Positions 37,457 through 48,022 of a stretch of 64,000 bases of DNA are shown here, one piece after another (the first letter of the stretch is position 1; every line of letters starts with the position of its first letter). The position numbers and the translations under genes were made by a program. Origin of the DNA: Kaistia geumhonensis (GTDB taxonomy: Bacteria; Pseudomonadota; Alphaproteobacteria; Rhizobiales; Kaistiaceae); assembly GCF_030815145.1 (NCBI RefSeq), contig NZ_JAUSWJ010000001.1, forward strand, positions 744,001-808,000. The letters run 5' to 3'. The notes beneath the pieces are model-generated. The model had not been told where the DNA came from and made no database searches. It saw nothing but the letters and a program-made list of their open reading frames with translations.

Positions 37457-38329
37457 ATGGATCGCTCCCGACCCCCGCTCCTGCTCGACCGACGCGGCAC
37501 CGGCCGCACGCTCGTGATGGGCGTCCTCAACGTCACCCCCGACAGCTTCTCCGACGGCGGCGACCATCTCGCCGTCGCCGAGGCTGTCGCGGCGGCGCGA
37601 CGCATGGCCGCCGAGGGCGCCGACATCATCGATATCGGCGGCGAATCGACCCGCCCCGGCGCGGTCGCGATCGATGCCGAGACCGAGTTGCAGCGCATCA
37701 TGCCGGTGATCGCGGAACTCGCGGCGAGTGGCGGGCCGCCGCTCTCGATCGATACCTACAAGGCGAGCGTCGCCGATGCCGCGCTGCGGGCCGGCGTCCG
37801 GATCGTCAACGACGTGACGGGGCTCCGGCGCGATCCCGCCATTGCCGGCGCCACGGCGGCCCATGACGCCGTCATCGTCATCGGCCACTGGGAATGGGAG
37901 CTGACCTACGGCCCCGGCGCCATCATGGACGGCATGCTGCGCTTCTTCGACCGCGCCATCGGGACCGCCCGCGCGGCCGGCGTCGCCGACGAGCGCATCG
38001 TGATCGATCCCGGCCTCGGCTTCGGCAAGGATGCCGCGGAGAATCTGGCGATCCTGGCTGACCTGCCGCGGCTTGTCGCGCTCGGCCATCCGGTGCTGGT
38101 CGGCGCCTCGCGCAAGCGCTTCATCGGCAACCTGACCGGCCGCGAGCCGCGCGAGCGGCTGCTCGGAACGCTCGGCGCGCATCTGGTCGCGGCGGCCAGG
38201 GGCGCCTCGATCGTCCGCGCCCATGACGTCGCGCCGCATCGCGAGGCGCTGGCGGTGGCCGATGCCATTCTTGCCATCCCGGCCGCATCGAGGGCGGAGA
38301 CGCCCGAGCGGGACATGGCCACACAATGA
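37457..38329 (+). CDS. folP: Dihydropteroate synthase
   Basis: This 290-residue cytosolic TIM-barrel enzyme joins 6-hydroxymethyl-dihydropterin pyrophosphate with p-aminobenzoate to form dihydropteroate in folate synthesis, the target of sulfonamides. Signatures are MGVLNVTPDSFSDGG, DIIDIGGESTRPGA, IDPGLGFGK and LVGASRKRF. It is the first gene of folP-folB-folK, each overlapping the next. Confidence 0.95.
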   Translation: MDRSRPPLLLDRRGTGRTLVMGVLNVTPDSFSDGGDHLAVAEAVAAARRMAAEGADIIDIGGESTRPGAVAIDAETELQRIMPVIAELAASGGPPLSIDTYKASVADAALRAGVRIVNDVTGLRRDPAIAGATAAHDAVIVIGHWEWELTYGPGAIMDGMLRFFDRAIGTARAAGVADERIVIDPGLGFGKDAAENLAILADLPRLVALGHPVLVGASRKRFIGNLTGREPRERLLGTLGAHLVAAARGASIVRAHDVAPHREALAVADAILAIPAASRAETPERDMATQ

Positions 38330-38697
38330 CCGACCGCATCCTGATCAGCGACCTGCGCTTCTTCGCCTTCCACGGCCTCCTGCCCGAGGAGGAGGTGCTC
38401 GGCCAGCGCTTTCGCATCGACCTGTCCTGCGAGGTTGACCTTCGGGAAGCCGGCATCTCCGACGACATGTCGAAATCGGTGCATTACGGCCAGTTGATCG
38501 CGGCCGTCGAACGCGTCGTCACCGGGCGCCGCTTCGGCCTCATCGAGGCGCTCGCCGAAGCGATCGCGACGGAGATCTTCGATACCTTTTCTCGCGTCGA
38601 GGCCGTCGCCCTGACGGTCACGAAGCCGGAAGCGCCGGTGCAGGTTGCGACCGGTACCGTCGCCATTTCCATCGAGCGGAGGCGACGTCTTGGTTGA
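38326..38697 (+). CDS. folB: Dihydroneopterin aldolase
   Basis: This 123-residue enzyme cleaves dihydroneopterin to 6-hydroxymethyl-dihydropterin and glycolaldehyde. The pattern DLRFFAFHGLLPEEEVLGQRF at the start and VHYGQLIAAVE with the catalytic Tyr are typical of FolB. It overlaps the folP stop by 4 bases. Confidence 0.93.
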   Translation: MTDRILISDLRFFAFHGLLPEEEVLGQRFRIDLSCEVDLREAGISDDMSKSVHYGQLIAAVERVVTGRRFGLIEALAEAIATEIFDTFSRVEAVALTVTKPEAPVQVATGTVAISIERRRRLG

Positions 38698-39190
38698 CGC
38701 CTATCTCGGGCTCGGCAGCAATCTCGGTGACCGCGAGACGATGCTGCGCTCCGCGGTCGCGGCGCTTTCGGAATCGGCCGGCGTCACGGTGACCGCGATC
38801 TCGCCGGTCTACGAGACGCCGCCCTGGGGGCCTGTCCCGCAGGGGCCTTACCTCAATGCCTGCGTCGCGATCGCAACAAGTCTCTCGCCGCGGGCGCTTC
38901 TCGATCTCTGCCTCGCCATCGAGCGCCGCCACGGACGCGAGCGGTCGGTCCGCTGGGGGCCGCGCACCCTCGATATCGATATCCTCGACTATGGCGGGAT
39001 GCAGATCAACGAGCCGGGCCTCGCTTTGCCGCATCCGCGACTGGCGGAACGCGCCTTCGTGCTCGTGCCGCTCGCCGACATCGCGCCGGACCTCGTGATC
39101 GAGGGCCGAACCGTCGCCGCCTCGCGGGCCGCGATCGACGCCGGCGGCGTCACGGCGCGGCCGGACATCAGCCTCGCCGGCCCGGTCTGA
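38690..39190 (+). CDS. folK: 6-hydroxymethyl-dihydropterin pyrophosphokinase
   Basis: This 166-residue kinase transfers pyrophosphate from ATP to 6-hydroxymethyl-dihydropterin, feeding FolP. The signatures LGLGSNLGDRE, PYLNACV and WGPRTLDIDILDYG are complete. I set the start at the TTG 38690, which follows GGAGG by 7 bases and overlaps folB by 8 bases, a rare but well-supported start. Confidence 0.92.
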   Translation: MVDAYLGLGSNLGDRETMLRSAVAALSESAGVTVTAISPVYETPPWGPVPQGPYLNACVAIATSLSPRALLDLCLAIERRHGRERSVRWGPRTLDIDILDYGGMQINEPGLALPHPRLAERAFVLVPLADIAPDLVIEGRTVAASRAAIDAGGVTARPDISLAGPV

Positions 39191-39387
39191 CGCGGGCGAG
39201 GATCAAGAGCCCGACGGGCATCACCGACGGCGAACATGACGAGGGCATCGAGCGCAACCACGCCGAGGTGCTGCAATCGGCCTTGGACAAGGCGCTTCGC
39301 GAGCAGCAGGCTGTTGACCGCAGACATGAAGCTCGCGGCCATGGCACGCCGCCTGGTACTGCGGTTCAGGCTCGTTCTCGCCCAGCG

Positions 39388-40920
<1,533 letters not shown>

Positions 40921-41131
40921 CGCCTCGCCCTCCCCCGCATGCCGGTCGCAGCCGAGTTATAGCGCCTCGCGCCGATGTTGAAACGGGGCGGGAGGCGATG
41001 CGGCCGGCGGCGCATGGCGCGACCAGCTGATCTTTCGGACTTTCACTCCGTCTGCAACACAACGGAAACCGATGCACGCTAGGCTTGTGCGCGGCGATGA
41101 TTCCGTCGCCTGAAATTCAGGGAAGAGACCC

Positions 41132-41542
41132 ATGACATCGCTTCGCCGGATCGTCCTCGTCGCCCTCCCGGCCGCGGCGCTCATCGCCGGCGCGGGCCTC
41201 GCCGCGGCCGAGCCGATCTCGGGCCAGTGGACCGGATCGTTCAAGCAGTCGAACGAGCCGGGCTCCTACGCCGTCGCCATCGATTTCGCGCGCGAGCCGG
41301 CCGCGATCGACTATGCCGACCAGTCCTGCGGCGGAACGCTGGAAAAGGTCGGCGAAAAGGGCGCGACGAGCTTCTATGTCGAGACGATCACCCGCGGCGG
41401 CGTCGATCCGGCGACCGGCCATGGCTGCCTCAACGGCAATGTCGTGCTCATGCGGACGGGCGACACGCTTCTGTGGGGCTGGATCGGCGAGCACAAGGGC
41501 CAGGCGTTCTCCGCCACCGCGATTCTCGCCCGCAAGCCCTGA
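41132..41542 (+). CDS. Small secreted protein of unknown function
   Basis: This 136-residue protein has a cleavable signal peptide (about 1-26, ending AAAEP). The mature part begins with a GQWTGSFKQSNE segment and contains two cysteines (near 72 and 97) that could form a disulfide. It has the look of a small beta-rich periplasmic protein but I recognise no family. The ATG at 41132 gives the intact signal peptide. Confidence 0.75.
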   Translation: MTSLRRIVLVALPAAALIAGAGLAAAEPISGQWTGSFKQSNEPGSYAVAIDFAREPAAIDYADQSCGGTLEKVGEKGATSFYVETITRGGVDPATGHGCLNGNVVLMRTGDTLLWGWIGEHKGQAFSATAILARKP

Positions 41543-41561
41543 CGTCTCTGGCTGCGGCGCG

Positions 41562-42335
41562 TCAGCGGGCGGCGAGCACAAGCGCCGCCGCCTGCATCTC
41601 ACGCCACCGCGCGGCGCGGCGCGCCGTGGCTTCGTCGTCCTCGCCCCAGAGGCTGATCTCGTAGTCCTCGTCGACATGCGCGGCCGCCCAGGCCTCGGAA
41701 GCGGTCAGGCGGCCATGCAGTACGGCGAGCGCCAGGATCGCCGAGCCGGTCAGCGTCGTGATGGTCGAGAGCGCAGCGAGCGCCAGCGGGTCCGGTTCAC
41801 CCAGCGCCGCATCGACCGCTTCGATGGTTTCGGGGAACTGGGCGACATGCATCACGCCCTCGGCGAGGATGAAGCGGGCGCCGAAGCGCTCGTCCATCCA
41901 GTCGATCAGCGGCGTCCAGTGCTCCTCCTGCAGCGCCACCAGCCGTTCCGGGCCGTCGGCGCGGTAGCAGAGGAGATCGGTGCCGGCGAAATTGAGGATT
42001 TCGGCGCGCACCGCGGCCGGATCGCGCGCGACGCCGTCGATCGCCGAGTTGGCGAGGCGGGTGAGCGGCATGCCCGCCGGGTCGATCACGGCCTCCTGCG
42101 CGCGCCATTCCGCCGCGATCGCTTCGGCGACAGCCTCATTGGCGACGGCGAGGACGGCGCGGGCAGGCGTCTTCACCGGGCGGCCGTCGAGCCGGATGGC
42201 AAGGAGCCCGTCCTCGCCCGGCTCGGCCGTGACCTCTTTGTAGAAGCGCTTCGGCAGCTGGCGCGGTGCCTGCGCCGAGCGCATCGGATCGCGCGGCTCG
42301 TGGCCATCGGGGCCGATATCGAACAGATCACTCAT
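41562..42335 (-). CDS. ATP12 family F1-ATPase assembly factor
   Basis: This 257-residue protein is homologous to mitochondrial ATP12, the chaperone that protects the F1 alpha subunit before assembly. The blocks RFYKEVTAEP near the N terminus, PLTRLANSAID, LLCYRADGPERLVALQ and the aromatic-acidic C-terminal half are recognisable. The ATG at 42335 overlaps the rluC stop by 8 bases, so translation is coupled. No F1 genes are in the window. Confidence 0.9.
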   Translation of the reverse strand: MSDLFDIGPDGHEPRDPMRSAQAPRQLPKRFYKEVTAEPGEDGLLAIRLDGRPVKTPARAVLAVANEAVAEAIAAEWRAQEAVIDPAGMPLTRLANSAIDGVARDPAAVRAEILNFAGTDLLCYRADGPERLVALQEEHWTPLIDWMDERFGARFILAEGVMHVAQFPETIEAVDAALGEPDPLALAALSTITTLTGSAILALAVLHGRLTASEAWAAAHVDEDYEISLWGEDDEATARRAARWREMQAAALVLAAR

Positions 42336-43332
42336 TCTCGTCCGGCTCCGCCTCCCCGCCGAGATCGGTCTCGAAGCCGAGGAGATTCCAGCTCTGCAGC
42401 ATATGCGGCGGCAATGGCGCCGTGACGTCGATCGTTCCGCCGGAAGGATGGGGAATGACGATGCGCCGGGCATGCAGATGCAGCTTGTTCTGCATCCCGC
42501 CGGGGAAGTTCCAGTTGGTGTCGGCCTCGAAGTATTTGGAATCGCCGATGATCGGGTGGCCGATATGGGCGGCGTGGGCGCGCAGCTGGTGCGTGCGGCC
42601 GGTGACGGGGCGCATGGTCAGCCAGGCGAGATTCTGACCGGCGACGTCGACGACCGAATAGAGCGAGACGGCGTGGCTGGCATCGTCGTCGCCATGGCGT
42701 GCGACCTTCATCTTCTCGCCCGAGGGGCCGCCGTCGCGCGCGAGCCAGGTCGAGACACGGCCCTGTGTCGGGCGGGGAACGCCCTTGACGAGCGCCCAGT
42801 AGATCTTGCGCGTCGTGCGGGCGCGGAAGCTCGCCGCGAGCTTGGAGGCGGCAAGGCGCGTGCGGGCGACGACGAGGACGCCGCTCGTTTCGCGGTCGAG
42901 GCGGTGGACGAGGCGCGGCTTCTGGCCCTTGGCGTCGCGCAGCGCCTCCAGCATCGCGTCGACATGCGTCGCGAGGCCCGAGCCGCCCTGGACCGCGAGG
43001 CCCCAGGGCTTGTTGAAGACGAAGACCTGGTCGTCCTGATAGAGGCACATCTCCATCAGCTGGTCGGCGACGCCGCCGCGCGCGCCGGCCGGACGCGCGA
43101 CATGCGGGCTGCCGCCGGCCTCGTCGACGCCGAGCGGCGGGATGCGGATCGTCTGGCCAGGGTTGATCCGGTCGTTCGTCTTGGCGCGCGCGCCGTCGAC
43201 CCGGACCTGGCCCGAGCGGAGCAGCTTCTGGAGATGGCCGAACGAGAGGCCGGGATAATGTTGCTTGAACCAGCGGTCGAGGCGCATATCGGCCTCGTCC
43301 GGCTGGACGGTCTTGGTGACGACGGTCGCCAT
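42328..43332 (-). CDS. rluC: 23S rRNA pseudouridine synthase (RluC family)
   Basis: This 334-residue enzyme isomerises uridines in rRNA. It has an N-terminal S4 RNA-binding domain (about 15-70) and a pseudouridine synthase domain with the catalytic D146 in HRLDRETSG. A conserved insertion-free core ends with HLHARRI. The target site (RluC positions versus RluD) cannot be told from sequence alone. It lies upstream of and overlaps the ATP12 factor gene; crcB is just upstream on the same strand. Confidence 0.9.
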   Translation of the reverse strand: MATVVTKTVQPDEADMRLDRWFKQHYPGLSFGHLQKLLRSGQVRVDGARAKTNDRINPGQTIRIPPLGVDEAGGSPHVARPAGARGGVADQLMEMCLYQDDQVFVFNKPWGLAVQGGSGLATHVDAMLEALRDAKGQKPRLVHRLDRETSGVLVVARTRLAASKLAASFRARTTRKIYWALVKGVPRPTQGRVSTWLARDGGPSGEKMKVARHGDDDASHAVSLYSVVDVAGQNLAWLTMRPVTGRTHQLRAHAAHIGHPIIGDSKYFEADTNWNFPGGMQNKLHLHARRIVIPHPSGGTIDVTAPLPPHMLQSWNLLGFETDLGGEAEPDENE

Positions 43333-43365
43333 CGGCGGGAGTCCTTCTTTCGAAGGCGCCTCATA

Positions 43366-43752
43366 TCATCCGATGAGCGCCCTGACGAGCGCGAGACCAG
43401 CGCCGAGCGCCGCAAGCGAGATGACGAAGGAGGCGAGGACATAGATCGCCGCCTGCCCGGCCGCGCCGCGCTCCCAGAGATAGACGGCGTCGAGCGAGAA
43501 GGTTGAGAAGGTCGTGTAGCCGCCGAGAACGCCCGTCGTCAGGAAAAGCCGCCACTCCGGCGGGCCTGAGGCGGCGCCCTTGATGACGAACCAGGCCGCG
43601 GCCATGCCCATCACGAAGGATCCCGTGATGTTGATGGCGAGCGTCGCCCAGGGAAAATCGAGCCCGAGCAGCTTGCCGCCGCCGACGGTGATGCCGTAGC
43701 GCAGGACGCCGCCGAGGCCGGCGCCGCAGAAGATGGCGAAGATCGCGAGCAT
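43366..43752 (-). CDS. crcB: Fluoride channel CrcB/Fluc
   Basis: This 128-residue membrane protein with four helices exports fluoride as a dimer. The family signature GGYTTFSTFS and the N-terminal GAGLGGVLRYG are clear. The ATG at 43752 is the family start; further in-frame sequence upstream has no family resemblance. A fluoride riboswitch was looked for upstream and not found. It is probably cotranscribed with rluC and the ATP12 factor. Confidence 0.93.
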   Translation of the reverse strand: MLAIFAIFCGAGLGGVLRYGITVGGGKLLGLDFPWATLAINITGSFVMGMAAAWFVIKGAASGPPEWRLFLTTGVLGGYTTFSTFSLDAVYLWERGAAGQAAIYVLASFVISLAALGAGLALVRALIG

Positions 43753-43985
43753 GGGATCCGTCCGGGGATGACGCGCAGCGGACAATGATAAGGGGGCGGC
43801 GCCCAAAGCAAAGAGCGCCGGGCGCGACCGATCGCCATCCGCTCGCCTTGCAACGCACGCGCTATGACGGCGTTCACCGCTTGGCCGTGGCGTTCTTGCT
43901 CTCGCCACGAACTTCATTACAGAATGCCGCCGACTGCGTATCCGGCAGGTTGCCGATGCCAAGAAACCGTTCCCTGGAGGACAAG

Positions 43986-45140
43986 ATGAAAGTTTCGTTT
44001 GCTGGCCGCTCCGCCGTGTCCGGCCTGGCGGTGCTCTCGGCGCTGCTGATGTCGAGCGCGGCTTTCGCCGCCTCGGACGCCAAGAAGGTCGCCGACGACA
44101 TCGTCGCCGTCGTGCAGGCGCGCGGCGACGGCCAGGCGAGCTACGGCTCGGCCACCGCCAATGGCGATGTCGTGACAGTCAGCGACTTCAAGATCCTCTC
44201 GAAGAAGAACGGCGAGGTCACCATCCCCGCCATCGTCGTCACCAATCCGGCCGACCGCCAGCCGGGCGGCTTCACGGCGACGTCGATCGCCTTTGACGGC
44301 GGCAAGCTGCTCAAGGGCGACAACACGCTCAACTGGACGACCGGCCTCTCCAACGACGCCGTGGTACCGACCCCGGCCGAGCTCGCCGGCGACGTCAAGC
44401 TGACGCCGTTCTCGCATTTCGAGATCGCCGGCATCTCGGCGACGAACAAGAAGGACCAGCCGGAGCCGGTCAAGGTCGACAAGGTCTCGATCGACCTCAC
44501 CAATGTCGTGAACGGCCAGCCGGGCGACGTGAAGTTCTCCGTCGCCGGCGTGTCGGTGCCGCAGGCGGTGATCGCGACCGAACCGCAGGCCAAGGCGACG
44601 CTCGACCAGCTCGGCTATCAGAGCCTCCTGCTCAACTTCAATGTCGGCGCCTCCTATGACGACGCCAAGCAGTCGCTCTCGATCAATGAGGTCGAGGTCG
44701 ACGGCAAGGACATGGGCAAGCTGACGATCACCGGCTCGTTCGGCGGCCTGCCGCGCGACAAGCTGCAGAGCCAGGACGACATGAGCGCGCTGGCTTCGAC
44801 GGCGACGCTCGAGAACGCGACGATCCGCTTCGAGGACGCCGGCATCGCCAACAAGGTGCTGGAGATGCAGGCAAAGTCGATGGGCACCACTCGTGACAGC
44901 CTCGCCATGATGCTGCCGGCCGCGCTGCCGCTCGGCTTCAGCCAGCTCAACATCAACGACCCCGCCTTCCAGCAGAAGGTCGTCGATGCGGTGACCGCCT
45001 TCCTCAAGGACCCGAAGAGCTTCACAGTCATGCTGAAGCCCGCGCAGCCGGTGCTGATCCAGTCCATCGGCCAGTCGGCGATGTCCGCGCCGTCCTCGAT
45101 CCCGGGCCTGCTCGGCATCGACGTCCAGGCCAATAACTGA
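43986..45140 (+). CDS. Periplasmic protein of unknown function, tandem paralog A
   Basis: This 384-residue exported protein has a signal peptide of about 29 residues (ending AFAASD). It is rich in beta-strand-like sequence, with few cysteines. A C-terminal domain of about 175 residues starts near LGYQ (209) and has the pattern LGYQ...QSLS.NEVEVDGKDMG...GLPRDKL...DPAFQQKV...PGLLGIDV. The same domain ends the next gene. The ATG at 43986 follows GGAGGACAAG. I do not recognise the family and propose no activity. Confidence 0.8.
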   Translation: MKVSFAGRSAVSGLAVLSALLMSSAAFAASDAKKVADDIVAVVQARGDGQASYGSATANGDVVTVSDFKILSKKNGEVTIPAIVVTNPADRQPGGFTATSIAFDGGKLLKGDNTLNWTTGLSNDAVVPTPAELAGDVKLTPFSHFEIAGISATNKKDQPEPVKVDKVSIDLTNVVNGQPGDVKFSVAGVSVPQAVIATEPQAKATLDQLGYQSLLLNFNVGASYDDAKQSLSINEVEVDGKDMGKLTITGSFGGLPRDKLQSQDDMSALASTATLENATIRFEDAGIANKVLEMQAKSMGTTRDSLAMMLPAALPLGFSQLNINDPAFQQKVVDAVTAFLKDPKSFTVMLKPAQPVLIQSIGQSAMSAPSSIPGLLGIDVQANN

Positions 45141-45151
45141 GCCCTGACGAC

Positions 45152-45179
45152 GGACGCCCCGGCCAATGCCGGGGCGTCC
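45152..45179 (+). other. Long GC hairpin between the tandem paralogs
   Basis: A perfect 12-bp stem GGACGCCCCGGC/GCCGGGGCGTCC with a CAAT loop lies 12 bases after gene A and 41 bases before gene B. No T-run follows, so it may give partial termination or protect the upstream mRNA 3' end, setting unequal expression of the two genes. Confidence 0.6.
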
Positions 45180-45219
45180 TCCCCGCCCCGATCCGTCCTT
45201 CCGATCCAGGAGCGCCGCC

Positions 45220-47214
45220 ATGGCCCGCCGGAGCACGCAGACCCGTCTCCTCGTTCTCGGCTTTTCGGCCGCATTCGTCGTCGCGGCCGCTCCCGCGATG
45301 GCCGAGGAGCCCGTCGAGACCGCGATCCGCGGCTGGGTCACGAGCATCGACGCCTCGCCCAACTGGGTAGCCGGCTACGAGTCGCTCACCTATGACGACG
45401 CATCGCGGACCGCGACGCTGAAAAACCTCACCATCCGCAGCGAGACGCTCTCGACCAAGATTGAGATCGCGTTCGGCCAGGTGGCGGTCACGGGCTATGG
45501 CCAGACGCCGGATGGCGGCTTCACGGCGGTCTCCGTGACGACCAGCGACAGCCGTGCCGTGTTCGGCGCCTTCGCCGATGTGAAGCTTGGCCCGATCACC
45601 GCCGACACGGTGACGGTCCCGAGCTTCACCGGCTTCGTCTTCGATCCGGCGCGGCCCTTCACCGCCATGATCAAGGCCTATGCGATCGCCGCCCAGACGA
45701 CGATCGCGTCGCTCAAGATCGACAGCCTCGATTCCACCACCACCTTCGAGAACCAGACGACCAACGCCTCCTATGGCAGCTTCACGCTGACGGGGATGCA
45801 GAAGGGCATGATCGACCACGTCGTCGCCGGTCCCTTCACACAGGAGACGCCGAGCCCCGACGGGCTCGTCAACATGCGGGCCGACAAGCTCGAAGCCTTC
45901 AAGATGGACCTGAACGCGATCATCGACGTGTTCGACCCGGATCGCTACCAGGGCGGGGTCGGCGACGGTCGCTGGCGCAATGCGCTGGCGCTCGAGAAAT
46001 ATACCAACCTCTCCTTCGAGATCCCCGGCGGCAAGACGCGCTTCGGCAGCATCGAGCTGGAGAACCTGAAGGTCCGCCAGCCGCCGGCGAGCTTCGCCGC
46101 CTTCTTCGACGACATGCTCGCTCATCCCGAGATGTCCGAGAAGGAACTCGGCCAGAAGGCGCTCGATGCGATCCCGAATGTCTTCTACGCCTTCGGCTGG
46201 GACGCGTTCCGCTTTGTCGATCTCGACGTGACCGCGCCGGGCGTCGACCGCTTCCATCTCGGCGATTTCCACATCAACGACTATTCCAGCGACGGCATCG
46301 GCGAGATCGGCATCGCGGATCTCGACGTCGCCTCGGACAAGACCTCGGTCGGCGCCGAGCGGGCGGCGATGGGCGGCTTCAAGTTCCCCTCGCTCCAGGC
46401 GATCGTAGCGGCCGTGCGGGCCGAGGAAGCAGGCGTCGAGTCGGATCCGCTGCCGCTGATCCCGACGATGGGATATGCCGAGGCGGTCAATGTCTCCGTC
46501 GTCCAGGACGGCAAGACGGTCGGCGCCATCGATCGCGGCCGCGTCGATCTCGGCAATTATATCGGCCCGGTGCCGACGCAGGTCTCGGTTGACTTCCGCA
46601 ATCTGGTCGTCGACCAGTCGCTGATCGACGATGCCCGCGCCCGCGCCATGTTCGCCGAGCTCGGCTACCAGCAGGTGCAGGCGAACTATGGCTTCAAGCT
46701 CAACTGGCGCGAGGCGGACCAGAGCCTGACGCTCAGCGATTTCCGGTTCGACATCAAGGATTTCGGCTCGATCGCCGCCGAGGCGGTGCTCACGGGCCTC
46801 ACGCGCCAGGCGCTGGAGAACCCGAAGGGCCTCGAGGCCGCGCTGCCGAGCCTCCTGTTCCAGGGCGGCAAGGCCGTGGTCAAGGATGGATCGATCATCG
46901 ACCGTGCCATCGCGATGGAGGCCAAGAAGAAGGGCCAGACGCCGGAGAAATATCGCGAGGATCTCGCCGGCGCGATGCCGCTCACGCTGATGCTCGTGCT
47001 CAAGAATCCCGGCTTCCAGGAGAAGCTTGCGCCGGCACTGCAGGCCTTCATCCGCACGCCCGGCACGATGACGCTGACCGCGACGCCGGCGACGCCGGTT
47101 CCGCTCACCAGGATCATCGCGGCCGCCGAAGCCGATCCGCGCTCGCTGCCCGATCTGCTGTCGATCGACGTCAAGACGACGACCCCGGCCGCGCCGGCAG
47201 CGCCGCAGCCGTAA
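45220..47214 (+). CDS. Periplasmic protein of unknown function, tandem paralog B
   Basis: This 664-residue exported protein has a signal peptide of about 28 residues (ending AMAEE). The first 460 residues contain beta-rich segments including a PDGGFTAVSVTTSD-like block that also resembles gene A. The C-terminal domain from LGYQ (481) matches gene A from LGYQ (209): QSLTLSDFRFDIKDFG, GLTRQAL, NPGFQEKLAPALQAF and PDLLSIDV. It is the longer member of a duplicated pair and ends at a strong terminator. Its function is unknown. Confidence 0.82.
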   Translation: MARRSTQTRLLVLGFSAAFVVAAAPAMAEEPVETAIRGWVTSIDASPNWVAGYESLTYDDASRTATLKNLTIRSETLSTKIEIAFGQVAVTGYGQTPDGGFTAVSVTTSDSRAVFGAFADVKLGPITADTVTVPSFTGFVFDPARPFTAMIKAYAIAAQTTIASLKIDSLDSTTTFENQTTNASYGSFTLTGMQKGMIDHVVAGPFTQETPSPDGLVNMRADKLEAFKMDLNAIIDVFDPDRYQGGVGDGRWRNALALEKYTNLSFEIPGGKTRFGSIELENLKVRQPPASFAAFFDDMLAHPEMSEKELGQKALDAIPNVFYAFGWDAFRFVDLDVTAPGVDRFHLGDFHINDYSSDGIGEIGIADLDVASDKTSVGAERAAMGGFKFPSLQAIVAAVRAEEAGVESDPLPLIPTMGYAEAVNVSVVQDGKTVGAIDRGRVDLGNYIGPVPTQVSVDFRNLVVDQSLIDDARARAMFAELGYQQVQANYGFKLNWREADQSLTLSDFRFDIKDFGSIAAEAVLTGLTRQALENPKGLEAALPSLLFQGGKAVVKDGSIIDRAIAMEAKKKGQTPEKYREDLAGAMPLTLMLVLKNPGFQEKLAPALQAFIRTPGTMTLTATPATPVPLTRIIAAAEADPRSLPDLLSIDVKTTTPAAPAAPQP

Positions 47215-47231
47215 CACCGCTCAGACGCAAG

Positions 47232-47272
47232 AAGGGCGCCGCGACCATCCGGTCCGGTGCCCTTTTCTTTTT
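47232..47272 (+). terminator. Terminator of the tandem paralog operon
   Basis: A 10-pair stem AAGGGCGCCG/CGGTGCCCTT (one G-T wobble) is followed by TTCTTTTTC. It lies 17 bases beyond the stop of paralog B and separates it from convergent azoR. Confidence 0.75.
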
Positions 47273-47283
47273 CGCGTCGGCCG

Positions 47284-47922
47284 TCAGGCGGCGGCGCGTC
47301 TCCCGACAAGGGCCCGCGCGGTGGCGCCGGCCTTCTCGGCCGCCTCGGCCACGCCCTGCTCGGCGCGCTCCGGACCCATCGCCTGGCCCTCGACCTGGAT
47401 GATCTCGACATCGGTCATGCCGAGGAAACCGAGGATGAAGCGGATCCAGGGCTGCTGATAGTCGTGCGGCTTCATCGGTCCGTCGGAATAGATGCCGCCC
47501 TTGGCCTCGACGACCACCACGCGCTTGCCGGTCACGAGGCCCTCGGGGCCGTTCGCGCCATAGCGGAAGGTCTTGCCGGCGCGGGCGATGAAGTCGAACC
47601 AGGCCTTCAGCTGCGAGGTGACGGTGAAGTTGATCATGGCCGAAGCGATGACGATGACGTCGGCGGCCTGGATCTCGGCGACCAGTTCGTCCGAAAGGGC
47701 GAGGAGCTTGGTCTGCTCGGGGGTATGCGTCTCGGCCGGCGCGAAGACGGCGCCGAGATAGGCTTCGTCGACATGCGGCAGCGGATGACGGGCGAGGTCG
47801 CGGCGTGTGACGGTGGCCGAAGGGTCCTCGGCACGGATGCCGGCGACGAGCTGCTCGGCGACCTTGGTCGACTGCGAGGCGGCGCCGCGCGGGCTCGACG
47901 AAACGAAAAGGATATTGGTCAT
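47284..47922 (-). CDS. azoR: FMN-dependent NADH-azoreductase
   Basis: This 212-residue flavodoxin-fold quinone or azo reductase uses FMN and NADH. The FMN phosphate loop SSSPRGAASQS is near the N terminus, with SAMINFTVTSQLKAWFD and VEAKGGIYSDG following, as in AzoR/AcpD. It detoxifies quinones and is often induced by them. The ATG at 47922 is the family start. It is divergent from a TetR gene across a spacer with two palindromes. Confidence 0.92.
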   Translation of the reverse strand: MTNILFVSSSPRGAASQSTKVAEQLVAGIRAEDPSATVTRRDLARHPLPHVDEAYLGAVFAPAETHTPEQTKLLALSDELVAEIQAADVIVIASAMINFTVTSQLKAWFDFIARAGKTFRYGANGPEGLVTGKRVVVVEAKGGIYSDGPMKPHDYQQPWIRFILGFLGMTDVEIIQVEGQAMGPERAEQGVAEAAEKAGATARALVGRRAAA

Positions 47923-47940
47923 GGCGGTTCCCTTCACTAT

Positions 47941-47998
47941 CTTGGTGGGCACACCCGACCAAGATCGGTACTGTTCGGTAACATGCGTAAATGTTACC
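47941..47998. promoter_or_regulatory. Two palindromes in the azoR-tetR spacer (TetR operators)
   Basis: GGTAACAT-N6-ATGTTACC (47977-47998) is a perfect 8-bp inverted repeat. A second dyad CTTGGT...ACCAAG (47941-47963) with GGG/CCC inside lies nearer azoR, and a half-site-like GGGTAACAGG follows at 48003. They occupy the 100-bp spacer between azoR and the divergent TetR gene, the expected place for its operator. Confidence 0.7.
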
Positions 47999-48022
47999 GG
48001 CGGGTAACAGGATTTCAAGCCC

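Noticed and set aside
39191-39387. Short minus-strand frame with a membrane-like start between folK and pccB
   Set aside because: It runs antisense into folK, shows no Shine-Dalgarno and has no recognisable family pattern.
43753-43985. Fluoride riboswitch upstream of crcB
   Set aside because: The conserved pseudoknot core of the crcB motif is not found on the minus strand upstream of 43752.
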